NCBI RefSeq assembly: GCF_910592395.1
Contig: NC_088320.1
Coordinates: 8,060,001-8,124,000, forward strand
From: Lineus longissimus
Taxonomy: Eukaryota; Nemertea; Pilidiophora; Heteronemertea; Lineidae
Reading direction: 5' to 3'
Length of the DNA stretch: 64,000 nt
Under the pieces are notes generated by a model. It was not told the origin of the DNA. It saw only the letters and a list, made by a program, of their open reading frames with translations, and did not search any database. Shown in pieces: positions 1 through 11,200 of this stretch. The first letter of the stretch is position 1. Each line of letters starts with the position of its first letter. The position numbers were made by a program, and so were the translations under genes.

Positions 1-506
1 ATCGAAAACATGCAAGCAGAGCACCTGAACACAATGACATCCATTATTACAAAATGAAGGCCTTCAGTCAAACTATTGAATTACACCAGTACTGGCTGCA
101 GTTATATTGTATGACACATTTTAAAAACACAATCTGGCCGGAATATTTAAATTCACTTCCAACTGTTAGAAATGCTTCACTTTCATAGTTTCAACAAGAT
201 CAATGGACAAGTGCTTGGCGGTTAACGGATTCAAAAACAAGTAGAGGGACGGCAGCTTCCCTGTCCTGCAGCGGGAAGTTTAGGAATTTCATCACAAGTT
301 TTCTTCGACATGGACAAGAACAATCTTGTTTCAAATTTAAAGACATTATTTTTCCAGGGACACTTTGGAATGCTTCAACGAGAGCAGCTCAGTTGCTGAG
401 AAAGCCTTATACTTCACTTTTATAAGACTTGGACTTTCATCCTTGTCCTCATCATCATCATCATCATAATCATCATTTAAAATATTATTATCATCAGTAT
501 CATTAC

Positions 507-3500
507 CTTCGTTTACAAGTCATTGGAGACACGAGTCTCCAGGATCGCGCCACGGGATTAAACACCTCGACTGTATCGAGTCGATGATGGCCATCGTAAC
601 CTCCAATCGCGTACAGCTCACCTTGAAAAGAACCCAACAGAAAGTAGAGTAACAGTTTTAACTACTTTTGGTGTTTTTGTGAAGAATGAAGTTTACCCTT
701 GGGATTCCCCACGATTGTTTGAATAGGGGTTTTAGTACAGGACTTTACATGGAACGATCCTGTGGATGGCTGACGTATATATACGTCTTACGGCAGAGCG
801 GTTCAGATAGAGTTCGCGTATATATACGTCTTACGGCATTAAGTGGTTAAAAACCATGGACTGGGCTCAGCCTGTTCGCCCAAAAAATACATTATATAAA
901 GCATGTTGAGCACAAGTTAGCGTGGATTTGAAAGCAGCCACAAGATATCCCTTCAAAGTTGCTCTGAGCAGATTGACTTATAATAAGTTACAGTTGTCAT
1001 GAAAGACTGTGATAGAGACACTGTGTATTGCATGGTTACATCTGCTACGTAACGTGTGAACTCACAATTTTTCCCACGCCACGTCAACTGTAGGCCTCAG
1101 TCTGACAGATTCATTGGTTAGGCTTTTGATTGGGACTATTAAAGGGGGACTATAGGCAGGAGCAGTGGGGTTAAATTGGCCATCTTCGGGTGACTAATAT
1201 GCACAGTAAGGGCACTGGGTCATGTTAGATTCAGCTCTTACTATATTCGTTGTACAAGCGTGAATAGTTTTGACGTAATGTGATATGGGAGAGACCCCTA
1301 TTGCCGACATTGAGTAACTTTATGTGGCCTACCTAGCAGCTGCCTATAGTGTCCCTTTAACAGAACCTTGAGAGTCTGACACTGATCGACATCCCAGTAA
1401 GTGACAATGCTCCAATCATGCTGGGAGGTTCATCTTATCTGACACCTCAAGGCCTCAGGGGTGTCATGAACTTTAGTCTCCTCAGGAGAAATCACTGTTC
1501 AAACTATTTAAACCACAGACATTTGCGAGAACTGTCTGTAGAGAGTTCAGGTCAAAATAAAGGCTTATAACAAATCTTCAGTTTCATGGTTATTTTGAAA
1601 GAGTACATCCTTAGAAAGAGACACTTTTTGGAATTTTGGAAATCGGTCAAGATTGGACCGAGATATAGCTGTTTATATCTCCGCAGATTGTACACCTTGT
1701 TCGCCATCAGGTGAAACAAAGTTGATAAATGAATGAAGTAAGATCATTAGTAGCAGTTTATGTGATTTTATTGACAATATTGTCTTTATAGTCGCGAGGA
1801 TGATGAATTTATTAACACTATACCGCATACGCAGGCTAGCATTGTCAATGCACTACTTATTGATTTTACGTCGCACACCGTGACGTGACGTCATCAGTAT
1901 CTCTACTGTCTGTCATCAAGCCAAAATAAGAAGTTTATTTTTTCGAAAATGTCTATCACTTACCATGTAAGACTGTCACTCCAACTCTGCTGCGTAAAGT
2001 AGTCATAGGTTCTGCAGGATTCCACTGGATCGCAAGTGGATCATAAGACTCGACAGTGCTCAGGGAATCACCCGAAGACGTGAGTCCTCCGACAGCAAAG
2101 ATGATACCCACAATATCAGTACAGCATCGAGGCCTTGTTCGAAAGGTTTGCAACTGTGTTCTACGCTCTGGCATCAAATGGTAATCTTTAGCTTCATCTA
2201 ATAAATCTCTACAATGAAACAGAGCATTTCCATAAGAAACATGACGCTACATCATCCCCAACAGGAACCAGGGCCTCTGCCAGAGAAGGGTTTGAGGAAT
2301 CGGTACCGGAATGGACGTACTGGTTTTCTCACCAAAACCGGTGGAGCTTAAGTGTTGACCAAAACCTACTACGAAGCGGAGTGAGGTTTTGGCCAACATT
2401 TAAGCGCCACCCAAGTTTTGATAGGGTGAATAATAGGAATGGGCTAAACAGGGTGGCGGAACAAATTAGAGAAGTAATGGTTATGCGAGACGAAGGGGAT
2501 CCAATATTCAACTATATGGAATTAACTAAGATTATTGAGTTGATGTGTACTAGCTGGGTTTTTTGTCATTGTCATGTAAATAAATTATTGTAAACCTGCA
2601 CCTAGCACCTTGCACAACTCTGTTAATGCACCGCGTTGAATATTTATCAGAATATTTTCTTGACGAATTATATATATAAAACTGACACTGAGGTATCAAT
2701 TTCTATTCTCGAAAAATGTCAATTCTAAAACAACTGGGTTTAGAATGAACCACATGTAACAGTGTAAATACACTATGCACCAATGAAGCCTTGTTTTGAA
2801 TTCAGCGGTTATGGTTAGGCAACCATCACCATAATCTCCACTATAAATCTGCAGCAGTGGCGTCATAAACTGCAGACATCCCAAATATTACAAGTGACTG
2901 CCAAAACAAACCTACCTGCATTTGAGTGAATTTTTAACCAATTCCTCCGTAGCTACCCGGTCCGACAAAAACTGTGGAGTCAAGAGTGGCAATCTCACTT
3001 TGGTAAGAAGTTCTGGCATATCTTGGCGGCGGCAGTGTAAGTCCTTCTTGATCCAGGCAACCACTGCTTCGAATACCTGAGAAACACAGATTAAAGGATC
3101 AATTGTAATATTTGTCGAGGATACATGTATTCTCATCGGTCTTTATCTTTTTCGCTCACCTGTTGGCGACAATGTAAAAATACTCCTATTTCAAACATGG
3201 CCTCATACAATTTATTCCCAATTTATAACTCACACAACGTAGTGAGTGTAATGGTTACGTATGTATACACTGTATGTAAAGTGTAAACAAAATTCATATA
3301 TCCATCATGTCCATCGAATCTGAAAAAATTGGTGCAGACCCATGACAATTCTGGTTCCGGTACAGTTTGTCGCATTCCATATGGGCCGCGCGTTGGCCGA
3401 TCCTGCATTCATGACGCGCCGCACCCGCAGTAACGACGTCGGACGTGAATCCCATTGTTTCCTTCCTCTTGACGCAATTCTTTCATGACGTCATGAGCTA

Positions 3501-6500
3501 TTGACCATTCACACAAGTAGATTTATTCACACCGGCGCCACTGAAGTGCGGGTGTGGGACATCATGTATTTAAAAATCGTCTGCTAGGACATACAGTTGT
3601 GTGAGTTCACTAGAGCTTGCTCTTTACATATTACTAAATGATAGGTTTGAATTGATATCCAGTTGGTGCTCCTTGGTTCTCTAATCAAGACTACCGCCGT
3701 AAACCAAAAATGAAGACCAAAGCCCAAGGCACGAGCGGTAGATTTTGGACGTAATTTGAGGCCTACTCAAGCAGGTTTGATTAGACAACCAAAGACATAC
3801 AGTGAGGTAATAAGTTCTATTACAAAAGGGCTCATAAGAACATTTGTCATCAAATTTCAACCTACCCAGCGGTTGTCTAACCATAACCGCTAAATTCATT
3901 GGCGCATAGAGCATTACACTGTAATATGCAGTTCATTGTTTGCTGCAAGGTCTGGTGCAATTATAACGAGGTCTACACATACTTCAGGGTTTCTGCCAGC
4001 AGCAGCCAAAGGAGCCATTTGCTATTTTTAAAATAATTTGGCTACTGGATAAATGAAATGGCTCCAAAATTGACAATGGAATTCTCATCTAAAATGGCAA
4101 CATAGAAGGAAATACCATCTTCTAGGCAAATTTGGCTGAAAGAAAAAACGACCCAGCAGAACCTCTGATACTTTCCATCACAAACATCGATAGTATGAGA
4201 TCAAGACCTAGAAAACACATTTTACTTCTGAAGTCGACTTTACACAGCAGGTCATCATTTTGCTTTGTACATTGTAGGGCCAAGCTCAGATCAGAAACAG
4301 ATGTTGGCCAACGTGTATGCTAGCAAACGATAACAGCAGAGAACCTGGCCCACCAGTGCAAGAACCTACCTGCTCCTCACTAGTTACATACAACTCATCC
4401 CTCGAGACGATATCGATGACGTCTACCTTAGCGAGTGCCAGGAATTCCTCGGATTTGGAAACCTCCATGAAGTATTTCTGGATGTAACGGTTTGCCGCGT
4501 CGACTACGGAGGAACACATGAACTGCTCGGCGAACGCACGAACCCCGATCACATTCGATGGATGTAGCCTGGCGAAACAAACACAATGGCTGATACTCAT
4601 AAAGGACTAGTAAATGCTTTTACTTTAAACTTCATGTACATTGACACTAGCCATCTCTGTAGAAAACTGTAGTAAAAGCATTTACTAGTCTTTTTAAACA
4701 TTAGCCGAAATTCATCCAGGAGTATAAAGATTGTGCGATTCCCTTGTTCAAATTTCACTCTGGTATTGTACACGTAAGGATGGAGGTGCTATTAATCATT
4801 CTTTAGTGATTATGCCATATTCAGGCCAAGGCTATTAAAAGACTATACCTGTTCAGACAATGTTTTAGAACCGCATTAGAGTAATTTTTGTATTTTATAC
4901 CCTAGTTTTCAACTCAAAATGACCCCCCTTCCCCTAGAAAAACGGAATGCACGGGTGGCCCCTAAGGTATCTGATTCTGACTGGGATGTCGGGGCCAGGG
5001 CTAATTACTCAAAATGTACTAAGTCATTCCTATCCTACTCCGACTAGCACTAGTCCAAGTAAAAAAAATTAAAAGAAGCCTGTTTTTATACAAACTTATT
5101 GTATGCTTTTCATACCTTTCATTAAGGAAGTTACAGCAGGCATCTTTGACTGTCTGGAGATGGAGGAAGCTAGCACCGACCAGTAAGGACTGGACATTCG
5201 ACGCATCCATCTGGACTCTCCCGTTGTAAGCAAAGTTGACCAGAGCTTCCAGTGCGCTAGAAGAGCAGAGAGGACCATGATCAGGTGCAAGCACACTAGG
5301 CTTGTGAGAGAGCTAGTGCAAAACTCTTGATGTGATCATGTCAAGTACAAATTTAACATGAAGAAGCCTTGATTTGAGTTCATACTGCTTACCTTTTGTG
5401 AAGTATTTAATGATTTGCTGAAGACAACCTTGCTATTTGTACATATCCAAAGAACCTCCCTTCTACATAGTATCGTCTTGAAGCCAAAGATACATTATAC
5501 AATGGAACCTCCCTTAGCGGACACCTCTCTATTAAGGACACTAGTTTTGGTCCCAAATTGGTAGTTTCTATTCAATTTGACCTTTCTAATCAGGACACCT
5601 CTCTATTAAGGACAGCGCTTGCCAGTCCCGAAGAGGTTCTACTGTATTCCATTCACAAGAATAATCTCTGCCTCCTCATCATCATCATCACACAGCTCCA
5701 TCACCATTGTGATTTTGCAAATGCTGAATGAGTGAATCGCTAGGTTTTAGAAACTACAGTGGAACCTCCCTCAGTGGACACCTCTCTATTGAGAACAACC
5801 TCTCTATTGAGGACAACCTCTCTATTAAGGACAACCTCTCTATCAAGGACACTAGTTTTGGTCCCAAATTGGAAGTTCAATTTTACCTCTCTAATCAGGA
5901 CACCTCTCTATAAAGGACAGCACTTATCAGTCCTGCGGGTGTCCTTAATAGAGAGGTTCTACTGTACGTACCATGGTTCAATTCCCTGCATTGCGATCTC
6001 ATCTTGTTTCGATTCGGCCATATCATGGGTGAACATGGCATGGAAGTAAGGAATGCTGGCGGCGAGAACTATTCGATGCGCTGTGAACTTTTGATCATCG
6101 ACCTGGAAAGCGAGGTCACATTTACATTTATTTGTTGAGAATGAGAAAAGACAAGTTACAGTATCAATAATCAAGAAACATTTGTTGCCCATTCTTGCTC
6201 TCCATCTAGGCCTAGGACCTATAGCTAGTTCATCCATAAATAGGTGTGGATTTTTTTTTTCTTGTAGGCCTAGGCCTAGCACTTTTTGCCTCAAAACCCT
6301 GCGAGTTCATCATTCATAGTAGGCCTATCTCATGTCTCCCATTCGAACTGAAGTAATAGTTGAAGTTCTTTAAGGGACACCCGATAGGCCACTGTCTCCC
6401 ATACCCACACACTATACAGTACGTAGGCCGAGTGACAGTGACTGCGGGTGACAGCGACATGCTGACAGGCGACACGACATTACAAAACCATCGGAAGCAG

Positions 6501-6683
6501 ACACTTTGGTTGCAGATTCGAGCACAAACAAGACGGTTGATCTACCAAATCTCTGTTGAATTTTATTCAATATACCTTTAACGTCACGTCACACAATTTT
6601 CCTTGCCGTCGGATGGCCTCCATGGCAGGAAAAGCGACATTTGGGAGGTCCTTTTTCTCAAAAACAACAACATCTTCAGCCAT
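507..6683 (-). CDS. KLHL18: Kelch-like protein 18 orthologue (BTB-BACK-kelch), 3' part outside the window
   Basis: Seven exons with GT-AG borders and consistent phase: 6683-6576, 6102-5972, 5256-5116, 4568-4370, 3076-2916, 2208-1964 and 621-507 (366 codons plus 2 nt). The BTB domain starts in exon 1 ([12 protein letters not shown]) and runs through exons 2-3 ([32 protein letters not shown]). BACK fills exons 4-5 ([34 protein letters not shown]). Exon 6 carries the FRTRPRCCT linker and kelch repeat 1 (FAVGG). Exon 7 carries kelch repeat 2 (LYAIGGYDG). These words match vertebrate KLHL18 almost residue for residue, hence the symbol. Known family role: substrate adaptor for a cullin-3 ubiquitin ligase, with BTB binding CUL3 and the kelch propeller binding substrate. 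The ATG at 6683 is in a good Kozak context (AAAAATGGC). About four kelch repeats should lie left of the window. Exon 2 has a mobile element 6 nt inside its downstream intron. Confidence 0.95.
772..838. repeat. Direct repeat of a 20-nt word
   Basis: The word gtatatatacgtcttacggc occurs twice, about 45 bp apart, in KLHL18 intron 6. Function unknown. It may be the terminal part of an old element. Confidence 0.5.
1139..1360. mobile_element. piggyBac-like MITE, copy 1 (TTAA ends)
   Basis: A 222-bp element bounded by TTAA on both sides. The left end reads TTAAAGGGGGACTATAGGC and the right end, read inward on the other strand, TTAAAGGGACACTATAGGC. It has no coding capacity. A homologous copy of equal length lies at 23711-23932. 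TTAA target duplication is the hallmark of piggyBac elements, so this is inferred to be a non-autonomous piggyBac derivative. It sits in intron 6 of the KLHL18 gene. Confidence 0.7.
4601..4694. mobile_element. 94-bp hairpin MITE
   Basis: The arms aaggactagtaaatgctttt and aaaagcatttactagtcttt (4602-4621 and 4674-4693) are near-perfect inverted repeats around a 50-bp spacer. There is no coding capacity. It lies in KLHL18 intron 3, about 30 bp upstream of exon 4 on the minus strand. The superfamily cannot be assigned. Confidence 0.55.
5498..5646. mobile_element. Tc1/mariner-type MITE, copy a (TA-CAGT termini)
   Basis: Flanked by TA. The inverted ends are related to CAGTAGAACCTC, and the repeated inner word is cctctctattaaggaca. 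The layout TA-CAGT...ACTG-TA is typical of Tc1/mariner insertions. Two relatives lie at 5755-5966 and 16934-17110. No transposase is present. Confidence 0.6.
5755..5966. mobile_element. Tc1/mariner-type MITE, copy b, with inner tandem repeat, beside a splice donor
   Basis: Runs from TA-CAGTGGAACC to GGTTCTACTG-TA. Inside, an 18-bp unit (acctctctattraggaca) is repeated about four times at 5780-5850, which lengthens this copy relative to copy a. On the minus strand its end begins at intron position +6 of the KLHL18 exon 2 donor, so the donor reads GTACG followed by the element's TACAGTAG. Confidence 0.6.
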
Positions 6684-8203
6684 TTTTCTCTCTTTGTTCT
6701 CCGTTTGATCAATTCCACGTCAGCCGTAGTTGCGCCCGCTTAAGACCAACAAGAGGCTCATAGTCCTGGCGCTCAGCTGAAATACATGGGTTAATGAAAT
6801 GCTATAATGCCCTTTATTTCGTCACTCGAACCGAGGCTAATGACCTTTTCTGGGAAATAGCAGTGAACTGTCAAGTCGCTCCCAAAAGAACTAAAGAGAA
6901 ATTTTTTAACGTTTTTTAAACGCCGCGGTGCCATCGTTGAGTGGGTTGTCTATCCAACCCGCCATGCTCCACAGGATTGTGAATTCAACAGTCCGGAGGG
7001 ACTTCACAATTCACAATTCACTGATTACTATTTTCAGGTGTCCGGGGGGGGGGGTTGATCCTCCATACTATAGCGGAACATTCTCGTCTGTCACATCTCT
7101 CCAATGCCACCTAACCGCAAGCTGAAGAAAAAAGAGACCCGTGCGTCTAACAATTAACCGCGACCTTTAATAATCAGAAACGGCCACTCATTTCAGTGTA
7201 CAGTAGGATAAATCATGAGATCTCATGAGACTCGTTGCCATGCAGGCGCTCATATGAATGGATATTATTTGGGGTTGCTAAGGCCAATTTTAAATATGCG
7301 AATAGAAACTACCGTTCTATTCACAGCCTGTGGTCGATAATGTCGCTTATATATCAAATATATGGCATATATACAGTTAACGATGGCCAACTTGGCTTGG
7401 GCTGATATCTGTTTCCATCTTGAATAGTCCCACTAGATCATATAGGCATAAACCGAGTGCATACTTAGATTGTGTAGTGGTGTGTGGCTTCCACAATGAA
7501 GAAGACACGGTAGGTTTATTTTGTTATCTTCGCGTGGTCTTGCGTTCCGGTTTGTGGCCTCCTTTAACCAGAATGTAAGCTATGTTAAAGTGGACATGTT
7601 GTCAAGTTGTTGTGGTCGCGTTCTGAATCTCCTCTTCTACTAAACACTGGCAGAGCTTTCAGCTGAAGCAAATACGAGTCATTAGGAGTCTGGACCTAAC
7701 GGTGGATTGTTTCAAGTCATATTTGATCCTTTGCTAAGTTCACGTTGCATTCTCTTGGTGAGTATGTGTAGTGTAGTTTGATTTGTCCAAGGTAAATTTA
7801 TCTATGGTATTTAAAAGCCACGGAACATACCGGTAGGCATAAGATGATATACAATGTTGGTTATCCATACAAAAACGGCTTCCAGTAGGACCGTAACTTC
7901 CCAAACAAGACAATTGAAAAATCATTGAACTGCAATAGACAATGCACTGAAACCGGGATGTAAAGTTTGGCCTGCCTGAAATTCACAAACCTTGTCCAAA
8001 ATTGCCTTGCAACACTGCCGAAAAAGCGTTATCAGGGATCAGCATCAGTGTGCATGGCACTACAGGTGGCGGCGCATTGTGTCAAGTGAGGGTATCATCC
8101 TCCCGACTAGGTAAATCCTACCATAGGCCTACTTTATACAAGTATAGTACGCCTTGTCTTATAAGTGAAACCAGCGTCATTTCAATTCGATGAAAGTCCA
8201 CGG
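6684..8203. promoter_or_regulatory. Divergent intergenic region between KLHL18 and the GOT1-like gene
   Basis: About 1.5 kb separates the two start codons and should hold both promoters. A repeat-family end (aacaagaggctcatag ... ggcgctcagctgaaat, 6749-6782) starts only 66 bp upstream of the KLHL18 ATG. The same family end occurs at 41789-41823. A G-run lies at 7037-7046. I see no clear TATA box or other gene here, so the transcription starts are unknown. Confidence 0.4.
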
Positions 8204-11200
8204 ATGAGTGAAGAAGATAAACTTGGCTATTTTCCCGTTGCAGTGCCTTCAGCCATGCCGACACCTAGGTCCAGGGACGACACCCCATTGCCCAACTCAC
8301 CACCTAATTCAGTAAATGATAAAGAATTAAAGGTAGGTGTTGGCTCACCGAGTCCGAGCATTTTTGGTCATTTTGCTTCCGGACCCAGCTTGAGAGGACG
8401 AATGTTAGAGGCCCTCGTTGGTCGGGCGTCGGAATCGGGTAGGTTGTCCATTAACCCATCCCTTTCCTTCTTCTTCTTCTTCTTCTTCAGCGTTCGCTCT
8501 CCACTTGGAGATGTTATTCTCCAGGGAGTATTCCTCCTCCAGGGCGGGATGAACGTTGAGTTCCTAAAGTCCTGACCAGTAGTTTGCCCACCAGAGCCCC
8601 AAACGATGCGGACATAACATTTACGAATTAACTTTAGCTACGCCGATGAGACATATGCTCCATCGATGGTATTTTCTCTATTTGTTAGGAGTGTGCAAGT
8701 TTTAGTTGATCATATTACATGTAATTACTTTTACCTAATTTCCCAGTCTAAACCTCACATTTTCTCTAGCCTGGCACGATGAATCCCACTCCTACCTCCA
8801 AGAAATCCAGCCGCCCCCATTCCGTCCTCTCCCGTGCACGGACCGTCTCAGCTCACTCACAACCACCTTCCCAGACTGGAGCCGCCGACGGAACGCAAGG
8901 TGAGACAAGCCATCACATCAGTTGCATGCATGCCGCATCTTAGAACTGACTGCAACGCCCCCTGAAGCTCGGGATGTGTTTTAGGGTTCATGACCCCGCG
9001 AACTATGCGCGTTATACTATGCTTTGCAGAATTTATGCGCATGTACCAACAACTTTAATTTAATTAATCAATTTATCGAGGTTTACATCGTGTCACGTAG
9101 AATTTGATGCATCACTCTTTATCGGAAAGTTGCAACGAGAACCTCTCAAAGCATGCAAGCGGGTATAAACGGGAACATGGCGGGGAAGGAGTTATACGGG
9201 AACTATATCAATTGCAAATTGCCTCTTGATTTATTTCAGGAGAAATGGATGTGACACCTGAACCCCAGACCAGCCCAGAACCATGCTCGAGATTCGCGAG
9301 GCTTCAGGTGGCGCCTCTAACGGAGTTTGAGCTCCTGGAGCTGGCCTATGAACAGGACACATCACCCAACAAGACATTCTTGGCCAGTGGCAGTAAGTAG
9401 CTAGACACGCGCCTTTAGCTCGGCATATTTCACCTTGTTTGAAGGTGGGATGTGCACACGTAGACCCCTAGAAATAAAGGTTGTGTATAGACAATAAACT
9501 TATGCGACAAACAACACTTACATTCGTACATGTAGTTTGCCACCGATCGCAGCACAGACTTAATATAACCTGCTAAAGAGTCTCCTCTGGCTTCCTATCC
9601 GTGAACATTGCTATTGCTCTTCAAAGCAATAAACGGACTTGCCCCTGTTTACATATCCGGGCTCCTCCCGTCCAACGAACCCGGGCGATCCCGGCAAATG
9701 TTTACGGCTTTGGATCGGAATGAGCTTGTTGTTGACATTCAAAATGCTAAGACTGTTGTCCTTTTTAGGTGTGGGCTAAAGGCCCACCTTTTCAGACGAT
9801 GTTGTTGAACCACATCAGAGCAAATATTTTGGATTTTGCGGTTTATCAATGTAAATTTCATTCAAATTCACTTATGGAAGTCTGTGATCGGAAGCGAACC
9901 AGTCGATTACGTCTCTAACGGGTGGATCACAAACATGGGACGAGATGGTCAGTTGAATGAACTTTAATTGTCTTCTCTGCTCTTGCAGATTTTTACAAGG
10001 ATGATGGCACACCCTGGTCGCTGCCGGTGATACGAACCGTCGAAGCTCAGATGGCAGAAGATCTCACCTTGAATAAAGAATACACCAAACCAAACAATGG
10101 CTTAAAAGCCTTCACAGACGCAGCTACTCGCATGCTGTTTGGAGATGACAGTCCGGCCATTTTAGAAAACAGGGTAAGTTGGTCAGTTGGCAGACATGAC
10201 ATGAATTTCGGAAGTTTGCTACCAACAGACAACAGCTCTTCGCCAACCAACGACTGTGCGAGACTAAAAATTACAACTAAAAGGGACAACTTGGGCACGA
10301 GATATATACACCATGGCTTTTCATACAAAAAATGCTTCCAGCAGGACCTTGACTCCTCCAAACAGGATAACTGAAGAAATATTTCGACTTCAGTAATAGA
10401 ATGGGATCAACCGTCGGCCCCCTCCCTGAAATTTACAATCCATGTTCAGAAAGGCCACGAACAGACTGGCAGTCATTATGATTAGAATTGTTTTATTACT
10501 TATTGCTCTCTGTTATAGACCCTTCTCTCTATTTGCACTGCACATACATATATGTTATTGTTTTTTTCATCTTACAGTATGTAAAATGTTAATTTTATAC
10601 GGATTCAATAATCTTTTTTTAATTTGTAATTTTTGATACTACATGTGGCCGTACGTGGTGGTAAGCAGGGGTACTGTCCTCCCGCCCAAAGTGTCCCTTA
10701 AATTTGAACAACTGAGTAGAAAACATTTGCCGATTTCCCCCGACTCGATGAGTCACCTTCCTGCTCCGGGGTGTAACCGCGACGTGTTTTACTTCCGAGT
10801 CAGTCTAGTTAAGAGTGCAACTATATAGTTTGGTTTTGACAGTTAATAGATCAAACAGACACTACCGCCTGATATACTCGTATCAAAAACCTCTAATTGC
10901 TGGTTTCTTCCAGATCGGAACGTTCCACACACCTGGTGGAACCTCCGCCTTGTACGTTGGTCTACTGGTGCTTAGAAATGTCTATGGATTTACAGACCTT
11001 CACATACCATATCCTACAAGAGGTAATTGTATGGCTTCTGGGTGAACTTGAAACTTCGGAATATATATCACTGGAACCATCGGTATCATTAAGGGCATAG
11101 GTACCAAGCTGTGGGCTGTGGCAAAATTCAAAAACTGACTGTATCATCACGCATTTCCTATTTTCGTTCCGACTGGAGCCGAGACCACGATGCAGAGATA

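Noticed and set aside
1-506. Further kelch exon of KLHL18 at the left edge
   Set aside because: No kelch-like frame with splice sites found. The next exon is probably outside the window.
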